Origin: an uncultured Hyphomicrobiales bacterium
GTDB lineage: Bacteria > Pseudomonadota > Alphaproteobacteria > Rhizobiales > Beijerinckiaceae
DNA length: 6,190 nt
Direction: 5' to 3'
NCBI GenBank assembly: GCA_903903935.1
Contig: CAIVAX010000398.1
Span: 1 to 6,190 of the forward strand
Shown here: positions 5,091-6,190 of the stretch, in pieces
Position numbering within the stretch: the first letter of the stretch is position 1
How the letters are laid out: each line of letters starts with the position of its first letter
Made by a program: the position numbers and the translations under genes
Notes under the pieces: model-generated
Told to the model about the DNA's origin: nothing
Databases searched by the model: none
The model's input: only the letters and a program-made list of their open reading frames with translations

Positions 5091-5699
5091 ATGAGCATTC
5101 AGTCGCGCCGCCATCTTTCGCGTCGGCATGTCCTGGGAAGCCTAGCGGCCAGTGCCACAGGACTGGTTCTGCCCTCAGCTACCACGCCCGCTCAGGCACA
5201 AGATGCGGGCCGCCCGAAGAAATTTACCTCCACCGAATTGGTCGACAATGGCCATCGCTTCTTTGGTTCGATTTCGCGCGGCCTTGCCAAAGTTGTTGAA
5301 GAGGCCGGCCACCGCTGGGGCCAGCCCAATGCCTATATTCTGGGCCAAGAGGCGACAGGCGCCTTTTTCGCAGGTTTGCGCTTTGGCGAAGGAACGATGT
5401 ACACACGCAATGCTGGAGATCGTAAACTCTTCTGGCAGGGCCCCTCCATTGGCTTTGATGCTGGCGGCGATGGCGATCGCACCATGATGCTGGTTTATAA
5501 TCTGCCGTCAGTGGCTGACATTCATCAGCGCTTTGTCGGTGTGGATGGTTCGGCCTATCTGGTGGCTGGCTTTGCCATGACCGCCTTGACCGCCAATGAC
5601 ATTGTCATTGTGCCCATTCGCTCAGGTGTGGGCGCGCGTTTGGGGATTAATATCAGCTATTTGAAATTCACCGAAACCTCGACTTGGAATCCCTTCTGA
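5091..5699 (+). CDS. eipA: DUF1134 periplasmic envelope-integrity protein (EipA) with Tat-like signal
   Basis: The 202-residue product is a clear DUF1134 protein: VDNGHRFFGSISRGLA (51-66), GQPNAYILGQEATGAFFAGLRFGEGTMYT (77-105), FWQGPSIGFDAGGDGDRTMMLVYNLPS (114-140), GSAYLVAGFAMTAL (153-166), VPIRSGVGARLGI (174-186) and the terminal TWNPF. The Brucella abortus homologue EipA is a periplasmic protein needed for cell-envelope stress resistance and virulence, with a gene reported as CtrA-controlled; molecular activity is unknown. Residues 1-36 form a signal peptide: two SRR pairs, SRRHVLG at 10-16 resembling a twin-arginine motif, a hydrophobic stretch, and an AQA|QD cleavage site after A36. ATG 5091 is preferred because AGGGGA at 5080-5085 precedes it by 5 bases and it places the signal peptide at the N-terminus. 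The open frame reaches back to 5043 without a good ribosome-binding site. It is followed by a terminator. Confidence 0.93.
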   Translation: MSIQSRRHLSRRHVLGSLAASATGLVLPSATTPAQAQDAGRPKKFTSTELVDNGHRFFGSISRGLAKVVEEAGHRWGQPNAYILGQEATGAFFAGLRFGEGTMYTRNAGDRKLFWQGPSIGFDAGGDGDRTMMLVYNLPSVADIHQRFVGVDGSAYLVAGFAMTALTANDIVIVPIRSGVGARLGINISYLKFTETSTWNPF

Positions 5700-5701
5700 G
5701 T

Positions 5702-5732
5702 TCAGCTTGAGCTCTGATCAAAAGCTGATTTT
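5702..5732 (+). terminator. Weak hairpin with short T-run just after eipA
   Basis: TCAGCTT 5702-5708 pairs with AAGCTGA 5722-5728 across a 13-base loop and is followed by TTTT at 5729-5732. It starts 3 bp after the eipA stop. The loop is long and the stem AT-rich, so it is at best an auxiliary structure to the stronger terminator downstream. Confidence 0.35.
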
Positions 5733-5740
5733 GAATTTGG

Positions 5741-5772
5741 CCCGGACCATGTCATGGTTCGGGTCTTCTTTA
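5741..5772 (+). terminator. Rho-independent terminator of eipA
   Basis: CCCGGACCAT 5741-5750 pairs with ATGGTTCGGG 5754-5763 over 10 positions, nine Watson-Crick and one G-U, with a 3-base loop. The pyrimidine-rich TCTTCTTTA follows at once. It lies 41 bp after the eipA stop and 15 bp before the next gene, separating the two transcription units unless readthrough occurs. Confidence 0.85.
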
Positions 5773-5786
5773 TCGGTCTGAGCCTC

Positions 5787-6190
5787 ATGATCGAACAAGC
5801 CATGTTGGTTGCCTTAGGCTTTGCACTGTGCGGCCTGTTGGCTATTGCCCTATTGCCCGCCTTTTGGCGCCGCGCCATGCGCCTATCGGCGCGCCGTGTG
5901 CAAATGCAAGTGCCATTGTCTTTGGATGAAATTTTGGCCGAGCGAGATTTGCTGCGGGCTGAATTTGCAATTGTGCAGCGCCGTCTGGAGCAAAGGCTCG
6001 AGACTTTGGTTACCCGTCAAGCCAAGGATATGAGTGCGCTGGGCCGCAGCCAAGCGCAATTGGCTCTCAGTCAGCAGCAGTATGAAGCAACAGCCAGCCA
6101 ATTGGCCGAGCGCGATCAGCACTTAGCGCAAGCTCTCGAAAAGCTCGAGGCGCTCAGCACGCAGCTTGCTGAAGTGCAGGCCTTGCGCGA
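5787..6190 (+). CDS. Membrane-anchored coiled-coil protein, N-terminal part; 3' end outside window
   Basis: The frame is open from ATG 5787 to the window end, giving 134 complete residues. Residues 5-27 form one hydrophobic segment (AMLVALGFALCGLLAIALLP), followed by WRRAMRLSARR, which predicts a cytoplasmic C-terminal side by the positive-inside rule. PLSLDEILAERDLLRAEFA (43-61) follows, and from there to the edge the sequence is Gln/Glu/Leu/Ala-rich with heptad-like spacing, as in a long coiled coil. I recall uncharacterised Hyphomicrobiales proteins with this N-terminus but no function. An in-frame ATG at 5754 exists, but it lies inside the terminator stem, so 5787 is preferred although no strong ribosome-binding site precedes it. 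Position after eipA hints at an envelope or division role, which is only inference. Confidence 0.82.
   Translation, partial: MIEQAMLVALGFALCGLLAIALLPAFWRRAMRLSARRVQMQVPLSLDEILAERDLLRAEFAIVQRRLEQRLETLVTRQAKDMSALGRSQAQLALSQQQYEATASQLAERDQHLAQALEKLEALSTQLAEVQALR

Noticed and set aside
5003..5299. 98-residue + strand ORF overlapping the eipA start
   Set aside because: Different frame from the clear DUF1134 protein, low-complexity composition and no family resemblance; a shadow frame.
5754..5786. Upstream in-frame ATG for the coiled-coil gene
   Set aside because: It lies within the right arm of the eipA terminator, so it would be folded in RNA; the remembered family N-terminus starts at or near 5787.

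Overview
The window looks like an ordinary chromosomal stretch from an alphaproteobacterium, most likely of the order Hyphomicrobiales (Rhizobiales). This rests on recalled family resemblance, not on any search. The pointers are a COG0523/CobW GTPase close to an alphaproteobacterial type of WD40 protein, a DUF1134 (EipA) gene, and a membrane-anchored coiled-coil protein of a type I associate with Hyphomicrobiales. Base composition is moderately GC-rich by eye. Every supported gene is on the + strand. I see no tRNA, rRNA, CRISPR array, insertion sequence or phage gene.

Left block (1-1884) reads as one tight operon. It starts with the C-terminal part of a COG0523 metal-chaperone GTPase carrying a histidine-rich linker (its G domain lies outside the window). 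Next is an unrecognised 142-residue protein starting 3 bp after that stop, then a 339-residue WD40 beta-propeller protein starting 6 bp later. A gene-free gap of about 290 bp (1885-2176) follows. It holds a GC palindrome, a weak promoter candidate and a TGTGA-N5-TCACA palindrome.

Middle block (2177-4961) holds a divergent phenylacetate-CoA-ligase-like protein, thiD and aroE. The ligase-like protein stops just before the family's C-terminal domain and lacks recognisable ATP-binding motifs, so it may not be an active ligase. thiD (HMP/HMP-P kinase, thiamine synthesis) and aroE (shikimate dehydrogenase, aromatic amino-acid synthesis) keep their catalytic motifs.

Right block (4962-6190) holds eipA (DUF1134, periplasmic envelope-integrity protein) with a Tat-like signal peptide, a possible CtrA half-site upstream and a good rho-independent terminator downstream. 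The last gene, cut by the window edge, encodes an N-terminally anchored coiled-coil protein.

I do not see a clear new multi-gene system. The most promising leads are the shortened ligase-like protein, the unknown gene inserted between the metal GTPase and the WD40 gene, and the regulation and export route of eipA.
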